Below, piece by piece: positions 1 to 7,864 of a stretch of 64,000 nt of DNA. The position numbers and the translations under genes are program-made. How positions within the stretch are numbered: the first letter of the stretch is position 1; each line of letters starts with the position of its first letter. The DNA is from Flavobacterium soli DSM 19725 (GTDB lineage: Bacteria; Bacteroidota; Bacteroidia; Flavobacteriales; Flavobacteriaceae), in assembly GCF_000422705.1 (NCBI RefSeq), contig NZ_AUGO01000003.1, positions 248,001-312,000 on the forward strand, in the 5' to 3' direction. Under the pieces are notes generated by a model that ran no database searches, was not told where the DNA came from, and worked only from the letters and a program-made list of their open reading frames with translations.

Positions 1-628
1 GTTCTTCGGGAGAATATTCTTTCGATTTAAAAACGGTCCATAGAACGGCTAGTAAAAAAACTACTCCACCGATATAAAACGACCATTTTACAGAATCAGG
101 AATAATTCCAGCTTCGGCAGTATTGCTAACGCCAAAAAGATTGGTAAATAAATAAGGAAGTAGAGAACCAACAACAGCACCCGTTCCGATAAAGAAACTT
201 TGCATAGCAAAACCAAGAGTTCGTTGTTTTGTTGGCAAATTATCTCCCACGAAAGCCCTGAAAGGTTCCATCGAAACGTTGATGGAGGCATCCATAATCC
301 ATAAGGTTCCAGCTGCAATCCAAAGAGTTGGTGAATTTGGCATGATGAACAATGCAATTGAGGAAAGAATAGCACCTATTAAAAAATAAGGTCTTCTTCT
401 TCCTAATCGGGTCCAAGTTCGATCGCTGAAATAACCAATAATAGGTTGAATAACTAAACCTGTAACCGGAGCTGCAATCCATAAGATTGGAATTTCATCG
501 ACCTTAGCACCTAATGTTTCGAATATTCGGGAAGTATTTGCATTCTGCAGAGCAAAACCAAACTGTATTCCTAAGAAACCGAAACTCATGTTCCAAATTT
601 CCCAGAAACTTAATTTACGCTTTTCCAT
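1..628 (-). CDS. Sugar MFS transporter (SLC45/GPH-like), partial
   Basis: The gene starts at the ATG whose complement lies at 626-628 and runs off the left edge, so only about 209 N-terminal residues are visible. The start reads MEKRKLSFWEIWNMSFGFLG, and the visible part holds several hydrophobic membrane segments. An RTWTRLGRRRPYF-type loop between helices 2 and 3 is the classic MFS/GPH signature, and SLC45-like sugar porters share the opening. It sits beside a LacI regulator and a SusCDE/amylase operon, so import of maltose or maltooligosaccharides across the inner membrane is the likely job. The substrate is inferred from context only. Confidence 0.8.
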   Translation of the reverse strand, partial: MEKRKLSFWEIWNMSFGFLGIQFGFALQNANTSRIFETLGAKVDEIPILWIAAPVTGLVIQPIIGYFSDRTWTRLGRRRPYFLIGAILSSIALFIMPNSPTLWIAAGTLWIMDASINVSMEPFRAFVGDNLPTKQRTLGFAMQSFFIGTGAVVGSLLPYLFTNLFGVSNTAEAGIIPDSVKWSFYIGGVVFLLAVLWTVFKSKEYSPEE

Positions 629-841
629 TATCGTAATGTGTTGATTTATTTACGATAAGCGATGTGCTTATCAAAACTTTATTTTGTTTTCGAAGTAAAA
701 GTATAAGCTTTGATAATTGCTGTAAATATATAAAAGATTTTAGATTCTAGATTTTAGATTTTAGATTTTTTGCATTTTAACATTTACATTAGATTAAAAA
801 ACATTATTTTAAATACCTGAATTTAAGAATATTACAAAAAA
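629..841. repeat. Intergenic gap with short tandem TAGATTTT-like repeats
   Basis: This AT-rich gap lies between the LacI-type gene and the downstream transporter gene. At about 735-770 it carries several imperfect tandem copies of an 8-base TAGATTTT-like unit. No coding potential is visible. Promoter signals for the transporter may lie here, but I cannot pin one down. Confidence 0.4.
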
Positions 842-1867
842 CTACAACGTTGGCGTAGATTCTCTAATTACCAAGTGTGTTTCGATGACTTCTGTTTTGT
901 AATGTTCCTCTTCTTCCTCTTCAGATTCTAACCGTTCAATAAGCATTTTTGCAGCCTTTCCCCCCATTTTGATTCCGTTTTGGCTTACGGTTGTAATACT
1001 TGGAGAGGAATACTTAGATATGATTCCGTCTGTAAAACCGATAACAGATATTTCTTCTGGAACATTTCGTCCTAATTTTTTAGCAGCTTTAATGGCTGTT
1101 ACCGCAAAAAGTTCGTTTACAGCAAAAACGGCATCCACTTCATTATTGTCCAGTAATTCTTCTATTTGAAGATCACACAAATCGATGTCCTCAATTTTCA
1201 GAATCAAGTTAGGATTCACCTCAATCGAATTGGTTTTTAATGCTTTGACATATCCATCAGTCCTTAATTTACCAACACTTACATAGTCAACAGTAGTAAT
1301 CAAAGCAATTTTTCTAAACCCTTTATCAATTAAGGTCTGAACCGCTTCATAGGCAGCCAAGTTATCGTCGATAATCACTTTGTCACACAAAACATCATTT
1401 GTGACCCTGTCAAACATTACCACCGGCATTCCTTGATTCATTACCTCAGTAATGTGGTGAAAATCTTTTTTATGTTGGGTTTCTTTTGACAAGGACATAA
1501 TAAAACCGTCGATTGTTCCATTGGCCAACATTTCCATATTAATCACCTCTTTATCAAAAGATTCATCCGAAAGCGTAACGATAACATTATAGCCGTGTTC
1601 ATTGGCAACATGTTCAATTCCGCTGATTACGGTTGCAAAAAAATGATGCACGATTTCAGGAATTATAATCCCGATGGTTTTCGTTTTTTTGTTCTTTAAA
1701 CTTAGAGCGATAAGGTTCGGCTTGTAGTTGTATAATTTTGCAAAAGCTTGCACTTTTTGACGTGTATCTTCACTTATTTCTGGACTGTCTCTTAACGATT
1801 TTGAAACAGTGGAAATGGACACATCTAATTCTTTTGCAATTTGTTTAAGGGTAACTTTTCTTCTCAT
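842..1867 (-). CDS. LacI-family transcriptional regulator of the starch locus
   Basis: A 341-residue LacI/GalR regulator. Residues 5-24 form the helix-turn-helix (VTLKQIAKELDVSISTVSKS), followed by a hinge and a periplasmic-binding-protein-like sugar domain from about residue 60 (TKTIGIIIPEI). The length is normal for the family. An unusual run of glutamates lies near the C-terminus (SEEEEEEHY). It is divergent from the susC operon, and two palindromes with LacI-type character lie in the shared 236-bp gap. Local control of the sus-like genes and probably of the transporter is therefore likely. Whether it activates or represses, and its effector, cannot be read from sequence; a maltose-type sugar is the obvious guess. 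Confidence 0.88.
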   Translation of the reverse strand: MRRKVTLKQIAKELDVSISTVSKSLRDSPEISEDTRQKVQAFAKLYNYKPNLIALSLKNKKTKTIGIIIPEIVHHFFATVISGIEHVANEHGYNVIVTLSDESFDKEVINMEMLANGTIDGFIMSLSKETQHKKDFHHITEVMNQGMPVVMFDRVTNDVLCDKVIIDDNLAAYEAVQTLIDKGFRKIALITTVDYVSVGKLRTDGYVKALKTNSIEVNPNLILKIEDIDLCDLQIEELLDNNEVDAVFAVNELFAVTAIKAAKKLGRNVPEEISVIGFTDGIISKYSSPSITTVSQNGIKMGGKAAKMLIERLESEEEEEEHYKTEVIETHLVIRESTPTL

Positions 1868-1970
1868 GGTTTTTATAGTAATATGGTGTTTTCTGAATAA
1901 AGATAAATTTATTTTTTATTAATCTGATTTAAATGCCTGAAAATCTACATTTTCATTAAAGTTTTCAACA

Positions 1971-1984
1971 CGAAAACGTTTTCG
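1971..1984. promoter_or_regulatory. LacI-type operator palindrome
   Basis: CGAAAACGTTTTCG is a perfect 14-bp palindrome with the central CG typical of LacI/GalR operators. It lies about 100 bp upstream of the LacI gene start and about 120 bp upstream of susC. Binding by the neighbouring regulator is an inference. Confidence 0.6.
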
Positions 1985-1990
1985 GTAGGT

Positions 1991-2005
1991 CGTTTCGCGA
2001 AAACG
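1991..2005. promoter_or_regulatory. Second LacI-type operator-like site
   Basis: CGTTTCGCGAAAACG has a perfect TTTCGCGAAA core at 1993-2002 and resembles the palindrome 20 bp to its left. The centres are about 20 bp apart, or two helical turns, so two dimers could bind on one DNA face. This is inferred from sequence symmetry. Confidence 0.5.
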
Positions 2006-2103
2006 ATTTTTTAGTTCAAAATATTTACATAAATTTAACATTCGAAGTAAAGATATAGGCGATTTTAACTAACAAAACTCAATTTTTAACCTAAACAAAA
2101 TGT

Positions 2104-5094
2104 ATGAAAACAATTTATAAAAAGTTGTTACTTTTATTACTGCTACTCCCTTTTAGCGTTCTGGCACAGAGCACGTTAAGCGGAACGGTTTTGGAAAAAA
2201 CTTCCAACCTACCTCTCCCTGGAGTAAATGTAACAGTTGAAGGCTCTCAAAATGGCACTTCAACAGATTTTGATGGTAAATTTAATTTATCGAATGTAAA
2301 GAAAGGCGACAAAATCGTTTTTTCTTATATTGGATATAAAGATTTTTCTATCGTTTATGAAGCCCAAACCAATATTACGGTTTCCCTGGAAGAAGATGCT
2401 TCTGAATTGGATGAAGTAGTGGTAATTGGTTATGGATCTGTGAAAAAGAAAGACAACACAGGTGCTGTTTCAAAAGTTTCTGCAGAAAACTTGAATCAAG
2501 GAACTTTAGTAGATCCTATTCAGGGTCTTCAAGGGAAAGCAGCAGGTGTAACCATTACTAAACAAGGAGGTGATCCTAATGCTGGATTTAATGTCAGAAT
2601 TCGTGGTGCAGCTGGATTTGCAGCTGGCGGAGGACCACTTTATGTTGTAGATGGAGTTAGAGGTGTTGATATTACTGCTATAGCTCCAGAGGACATTATA
2701 TCTTATGACATCCTAAAAGATGCCGCTTCAACCGCTATTTATGGTGCAGATGGAGCAAATGGTGTGATTTTTATCACAACAAAAAGAGGAAGAGATGGAA
2801 AAACCAATATCGAATACAACACTTATGTTGCTATTGATGAAGTTGCTAATAAATTAGATTTACTTTCTGCTAGTCAATACAGAAAGGCTATTGCAGATAA
2901 AGGAGTAGCTTTTACAGATAATGGTGGAAATACTGATTGGCAAGACCAAATTTACAGAAGTGGAATTACGACCAACCATCAATTTGCGATTTCAGGCGGT
3001 AATGAATCTAGCAATTATAGAGCTTCTATAGCTCATACTGACTTTGAAGGTGTTATATCAGGTTCTGGAAAAACAAGAACTATTGGTAGATTAAATGTTA
3101 CTCAAAAATCATTTAATGACAAATTAGTAGTTGATATGGGAATTTCAGGAACTATAGAAGGAAACTCTTATGTAAATTATGGTGGCAACGGACAAAATGA
3201 TGTATTGTTCCAATCATTCCAAAGAGTTCCGACTGATCCTGTTTATAATGAAAATGGATCTCTTTTTGAAACAAATAGTGTTTTCAATTATTATAATCCT
3301 TTGGCATCTTTACAACAAATCGAAAACAATAGAGATGCTAAAAGATATACTGGAAACTTAAGTTTAGACTATGAACTAACAAAAGGATTGAATGCTAAAG
3401 TTGCTTTAACCTATTTAAGAAATGATGATGAATCAACTTATTTTGAGCCAACTTATGCTACAGTATATTCAGGACAAACTCTTTCAACTGAATTAAGAAG
3501 AGGATTTGGAAGAAGAACTTACAACAATTGGGAACAAAGTATGCTGGAAGCTACTTTAACTTACAAGAAAACGTTTGGTGAATCTCATAATCTTACATTA
3601 TTAGGTGGTTACTCTTTCAGAGGAACAAATTGGAACGGTTTTAGTGCACAAGGTAGAAATCCTATTTCTAATCAATTAGGATCGGATGACTTACAGAATT
3701 TCGAAGATGTTTTATTAGGCGACATTGACTCTAACAAAGGAGAAAGAAAAGACATTGGTATGTTTGCGAGAGCAATGTATGATTATGATTCTAAATATTA
3801 CCTGACGGGTATGATTAGAAGAGATGGTTCATCTGTATTTGGTAGAAATAATCAATGGGGTTATTTCCCATCTGTTCAGGCAGCTTGGAATGTTGCCAAT
3901 GAAAGTTTTATAGCAGATAACTTAGAAAGCCTAAACCTTTTGAAATTTAGAGCGACTTGGGGTATTTCTGGAAACAGTAACATTCCTGCTGGAGTTCAAG
4001 ATTTTCGTGTTGGTTATGTTGGAACTGGTATTGATACTGAAACAGGAAATCCTATCGTAAATTTAGGATATTACAACAATCCTAATCCAGATTTGAAATG
4101 GGATGAAAACCAAGAGATAAATTTAGGTTTAGATTTTGGATTATTTAAAAATAAAGTGAATGGTTCTGTAGAGTATTACAAAAAGACTTTAGATCAATTA
4201 CTTATTGCAAATAATAATATTCCGATTGAAACTAACTTTTCGAATACTACGTATATAAATGGTGGTAAGATTGAGAATGAAGGTATCGAAGCAACTTTGA
4301 ATATTAATTTAGTTGAAAGTAAGAATTTCACTTGGAATACTACATTAGTATATTCTACAAATAAACAAACTGTTGAAGCTTTAGGTAATGGTTATTATGA
4401 CTATGATTTTATAGATGTAGACTTTATTTCTGGGCCGGGGTTAGTTGGAGTATCAACACAAAGAATGCAAGTAGGTTATGAACTAGGAACCTTTTTTGGT
4501 TTTGAATATGCAGGAGTTTCCGAAGGAAAATGGTTGATTAGAGGAAATGATGGGGAAATACATTACTTAGACGATGTGGGTCAATCTGATGAGCATAAAA
4601 AAGTAATTGGTAATGCACTTCCTGATTTTGAAGCTGGATGGAGTAACTATTTTACCTTTAAAAATTGGGATATGAGTATGTCCTTTAGAGCTGTTGTTGG
4701 TCATGATATCTATAACGCAACTAACATGGTTTTTGGAAATCCTGACTATTTAGGATCAAGAAATGTTAATAACGAAGCGGTATTGTTGAATGGAACTGTT
4801 GGAGGTGCCTATCAAACAATGGACTACTATATTGAAGATGGAAGTTTCATTCGTTTAGACAATATCAACTTAGGATATAGTTTTAACAATCCATCTTTTG
4901 CAAAAGGCATCAGCAAGTTGCGTCTTTATGCCTCTATGAATAACGTTTTTACACTAACAAATTATGGAGGAATTGATCCTGAAATTAATTTTTCTGGAGG
5001 AAATGGAAGTAATGAGATCTTTTTTGGAACAGATAAATACAACATCTATCCAAAAACTAGGACATTTACATTTGGTTTAAATATTGCATTTTAA
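2104..5094 (+). CDS. SusC-like TonB-dependent outer-membrane oligosaccharide receptor
   Basis: A 996-residue SusC/RagA-type receptor. It opens with a signal peptide (ending near VLAQ, residue 22), then a carboxypeptidase-regulatory-like beta-sandwich (about 25-105). The TonB-box/plug junction DEVVVIGYGSVKKKD follows, then a plug with the NVRIRGAAGF motif, and the last 750 residues form the beta-barrel. Length and order are normal for SusC. It is first in the susC-susD-susE operon (10-bp gap to susD) and forms the import channel under the SusD lid. Given the amylase downstream, starch or maltooligosaccharide is the likely cargo. Confidence 0.93.
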   Translation: MKTIYKKLLLLLLLLPFSVLAQSTLSGTVLEKTSNLPLPGVNVTVEGSQNGTSTDFDGKFNLSNVKKGDKIVFSYIGYKDFSIVYEAQTNITVSLEEDASELDEVVVIGYGSVKKKDNTGAVSKVSAENLNQGTLVDPIQGLQGKAAGVTITKQGGDPNAGFNVRIRGAAGFAAGGGPLYVVDGVRGVDITAIAPEDIISYDILKDAASTAIYGADGANGVIFITTKRGRDGKTNIEYNTYVAIDEVANKLDLLSASQYRKAIADKGVAFTDNGGNTDWQDQIYRSGITTNHQFAISGGNESSNYRASIAHTDFEGVISGSGKTRTIGRLNVTQKSFNDKLVVDMGISGTIEGNSYVNYGGNGQNDVLFQSFQRVPTDPVYNENGSLFETNSVFNYYNPLASLQQIENNRDAKRYTGNLSLDYELTKGLNAKVALTYLRNDDESTYFEPTYATVYSGQTLSTELRRGFGRRTYNNWEQSMLEATLTYKKTFGESHNLTLLGGYSFRGTNWNGFSAQGRNPISNQLGSDDLQNFEDVLLGDIDSNKGERKDIGMFARAMYDYDSKYYLTGMIRRDGSSVFGRNNQWGYFPSVQAAWNVANESFIADNLESLNLLKFRATWGISGNSNIPAGVQDFRVGYVGTGIDTETGNPIVNLGYYNNPNPDLKWDENQEINLGLDFGLFKNKVNGSVEYYKKTLDQLLIANNNIPIETNFSNTTYINGGKIENEGIEATLNINLVESKNFTWNTTLVYSTNKQTVEALGNGYYDYDFIDVDFISGPGLVGVSTQRMQVGYELGTFFGFEYAGVSEGKWLIRGNDGEIHYLDDVGQSDEHKKVIGNALPDFEAGWSNYFTFKNWDMSMSFRAVVGHDIYNATNMVFGNPDYLGSRNVNNEAVLLNGTVGGAYQTMDYYIEDGSFIRLDNINLGYSFNNPSFAKGISKLRLYASMNNVFTLTNYGGIDPEINFSGGNGSNEIFFGTDKYNIYPKTRTFTFGLNIAF

Positions 5095-5104
5095 TTAAAA
5101 AGTT

Positions 5105-6619
5105 ATGAAAATAAAAAACAAATTAGGGATATTAGCAATAAGCTTTTTAGCATTCGCCTGTACTGATTTAGAAACAGAAAACAGCGATTATTTATTAGCT
5201 GATCAATACCCGGAAAATCAAGAACAGGCTATTCGAGTTGCGAATCCTGTTTTCGCTAGAACACAAGGTCATGCCGATTGGGGCGGATGGTGGTTTCTTC
5301 AAGAAATAACTTCGGATGAAGCAACAGCACCGACAAGAGGTGGCGACTGGGATGATGGTGGAAAATGGAGAGCACTTCACCAACACAGTTGGGGACCTAC
5401 AACCGAAGCGGTAGAACAAATGTATCGTTTTGTTTATGAAACAATGCCTCGTGCCAACAGAGCTATCGAATTACTTGAATTGGGTGCAGAATCAGACCCT
5501 GCTGTTCAAAGAGTACTATCTCAAACAATCGTTGCGAGAGCCTATTTTTATTACTTAGCAATTGACAACTTTGGAGATGTAGCCTTCCCTAGAACTTTTA
5601 CGGGAGCTGATGAATTTCCTTCAAGAACACCAAGAGAAGAAGTTTTTGCAGCTATTGTTCAAGACATTAATGATAATATAGAATTTTTGCCAAATCCAGT
5701 ACCCGGAGTTTCTTCAAGCTCTATCAATAAAGGTACAGCTTACGCATTATTAGCAAAACTATATCTTAATGCAGAAGTTTACACTGGAACTCCAATGTGG
5801 CAAGAAGCAATAGATGCATGTGATATGGTAATGTCTTTTGGCTACGCTTTAGAAGCAGATCCAAAAACACCATTTTTATCAGATAATGCAGCTACAAAAG
5901 AAAACATTTATACAGTTCCTTATGATGAAGATACATTTACAGGTTTTAACCTCCATATGAGAACCTTAAATTATCAGAATCAATTAACATTTGGAATGGG
6001 AATTCAGCCTTGGAACGGTTTTGCAACATTAGAAGACCATTACAATACATTTACTACAAATGACGCTAGAAAATATGCTTTATTAGAAGGTCAACAATTT
6101 GACATAAATGGAGTAGCTTTAACTGATGCTGATGCTGATGGTGCCAATGTAGTCTTAACGCCAAATATTCCAGCTTTATTAATGCCTGCGAATGTTTTCA
6201 ACAAACAACAAATCAGAATGTCTGGAGTTAGAGTTGTAAAATGGGAAATTCCTGTTGGAGCTAGAGAAAATTTGAGTACAGATTTTCCAATATTTAGACT
6301 TGCCGATTTTATGCTTATGAAAGCTGAGGCACTAGTAAGGCTAAGTGGTCCTGGTGCTGGAGACGCATTAGTTAATCAAATTAAAGGAAGAGCTAACGCT
6401 CCAATCACTGGAGGATACAATTTGGATGACATTCTTGCTGAAAGAGGAAGAGAAATGATGTGGGAAGGACACAGACGCCAGGATTTAATTCGTTTTGGAA
6501 AATTCCAAAACCAATGGTGGGAGAAAACAAACACAGATCCAACCAGAAAATTATTCCCAATTCCACAATTTGCTATAAACGCAAACGACAATTTATTACC
6601 ACAAAACGACGGATATTAA
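5105..6619 (+). CDS. SusD-like surface glycan-binding lipoprotein
   Basis: A 504-residue SusD/RagB-family protein. The signal peptide ends in a lipobox (LAFACTD) with lipidated Cys19. The body has SusD-family features: NRAIELLELGAE in the TPR-like helices, RAYFYYLAIDNFGDVAFP, and the C-terminal RGREMMWEGHRRQDLIRFGKF signature. The IPQFAINANDNLLPQNDGY end is typical of a complete SusD. It sits 10 bp after susC and would act as the hinged lid that captures glycan at the cell surface. Tryptophan-rich stretches (WGGWW near residue 60) could contribute to carbohydrate stacking, though this is not proven. Confidence 0.93.
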   Translation: MKIKNKLGILAISFLAFACTDLETENSDYLLADQYPENQEQAIRVANPVFARTQGHADWGGWWFLQEITSDEATAPTRGGDWDDGGKWRALHQHSWGPTTEAVEQMYRFVYETMPRANRAIELLELGAESDPAVQRVLSQTIVARAYFYYLAIDNFGDVAFPRTFTGADEFPSRTPREEVFAAIVQDINDNIEFLPNPVPGVSSSSINKGTAYALLAKLYLNAEVYTGTPMWQEAIDACDMVMSFGYALEADPKTPFLSDNAATKENIYTVPYDEDTFTGFNLHMRTLNYQNQLTFGMGIQPWNGFATLEDHYNTFTTNDARKYALLEGQQFDINGVALTDADADGANVVLTPNIPALLMPANVFNKQQIRMSGVRVVKWEIPVGARENLSTDFPIFRLADFMLMKAEALVRLSGPGAGDALVNQIKGRANAPITGGYNLDDILAERGREMMWEGHRRQDLIRFGKFQNQWWEKTNTDPTRKLFPIPQFAINANDNLLPQNDGY

Positions 6620-6640
6620 AAATATAAAAATATAAAGAAA

Positions 6641-7804
6641 ATGAAAAAATTAACTTTTTTATTAGTTGGATTACTAGCATTTACGATAACATCTTGTAGT
6701 GATGAAGATCCAGATATTAATGTTTTAGGAAGTGAACAAATGACTGTCGCTCCTGTTTTAGAAATGCCTGCAACAATGGATTACGTTGTTACAAAAACAA
6801 TTGATGATATAGTTGGAAATGAAACTATGGAAGCAGGAATTTTTACATGGTCGGCTGCTGACTCAGAATATAACGGTGAAATTCAATATTTTGTTCAATT
6901 AGCTCCGGCCGGTTCAAACTTTGTTGACTCATCTCGTTTATTTACTGCAGGCGTGACTGACTTATCAAAAGCATTCACTTTTGGAGATCTAAATAATGCT
7001 ATTAACAGACTAGATGATCTTCTTGTAGCTAATGGCGCAGAGGGTTTTTCTTTTGGAGAATCAAATGCTGTTGATGTAAGAATTGTAGCAGTAGCAGGAG
7101 TATCACAAGCTACAATTTATTCTGAACCAATTACAATTAATGTAACTCCTTATGAACTTATTGTTGCAGAAACACCAAAATTATTTTTAGTTGGTGCTCC
7201 TCAAGCTTATTATGGTTTGGGTGCATGGGATAACACAACAGCTATAGAAATGAGATATATTGGATCTGGTGGGACTTTAGTTTTTGAAGCTTACGTGAAA
7301 GTTGGTACTGATGAAGGTTTTAAATTTATTGGACAACAAGGTTCTTGGGACAATGGTAATTATGGAACAATTGGTGGATCTCAAGATGGAAATCTAGAAA
7401 ATTCTGGAGGAAGTGGTGACATAAAAGTTTCTGGAACAGATGGACCTGGTTTATACTACGTTCAAGTAGATATTGATGCTCTTACTTACAAAGCTGTAAA
7501 AATGGATTGGGGTATCATCGGTTCTGCTACTGCTGGCGGATGGGACAATGAAACTTCTATGACCTACGATTTTGCATCTAATAAATATTCCATTTCAGCT
7601 TCATTAGCAGATGGAGAATTAAAATTCAGATCAGCAAACACTGGTAATTTTATTTATAATGATGCTTGGAAATTTAACGTAGGTGTTAGTGATCCAAATG
7701 TTACCTACAATCCTGCTGCTACTAACTTCCCAATAACAGGAGGAACTTACAACCTCGAACTAACAATAAACTTCGACGGTACCGCAGTTGTAGGTGGCCT
7801 ATAA
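6641..7804 (+). CDS. SusE/SusF-like starch-binding outer-membrane lipoprotein
   Basis: A 387-residue lipoprotein with lipobox TITSCSD (Cys19) directly before an acidic DEDPD stretch, typical of surface-exposed lipoproteins in Bacteroidota. The N-terminal half matches the SusE N-terminal Ig-like domain. The C-terminal half holds two similar modules (LFLVGAPQAYYGLGAWD... and WGIIGSATAGGWDNET...), each with aromatic and glycine patterns like the SusE/SusF starch-binding domains. It is the third gene of the susCD operon, 21 bp after susD, and is followed by a strong terminator. It should add extra starch-binding capacity on the cell surface. Confidence 0.85.
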   Translation: MKKLTFLLVGLLAFTITSCSDEDPDINVLGSEQMTVAPVLEMPATMDYVVTKTIDDIVGNETMEAGIFTWSAADSEYNGEIQYFVQLAPAGSNFVDSSRLFTAGVTDLSKAFTFGDLNNAINRLDDLLVANGAEGFSFGESNAVDVRIVAVAGVSQATIYSEPITINVTPYELIVAETPKLFLVGAPQAYYGLGAWDNTTAIEMRYIGSGGTLVFEAYVKVGTDEGFKFIGQQGSWDNGNYGTIGGSQDGNLENSGGSGDIKVSGTDGPGLYYVQVDIDALTYKAVKMDWGIIGSATAGGWDNETSMTYDFASNKYSISASLADGELKFRSANTGNFIYNDAWKFNVGVSDPNVTYNPAATNFPITGGTYNLELTINFDGTAVVGGL

Positions 7805-7819
7805 TAAACAATTAATTTC

Positions 7820-7852
7820 AAAGGCTGTTTCTTAAATGAAACAGCCTTTTTT
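7820..7852 (+). terminator. Rho-independent terminator after susE-like gene
   Basis: AAAGGCTGTTTC pairs with GAAACAGCCTTT across a short TTAAAT loop and is followed by T residues. It sits 15 bp past the stop and separates the binding genes from the amylase. Some read-through may be intended, since the amylase start is only about 12 bp further. Confidence 0.85.
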
Positions 7853-7864
7853 AAATAAAATGCA

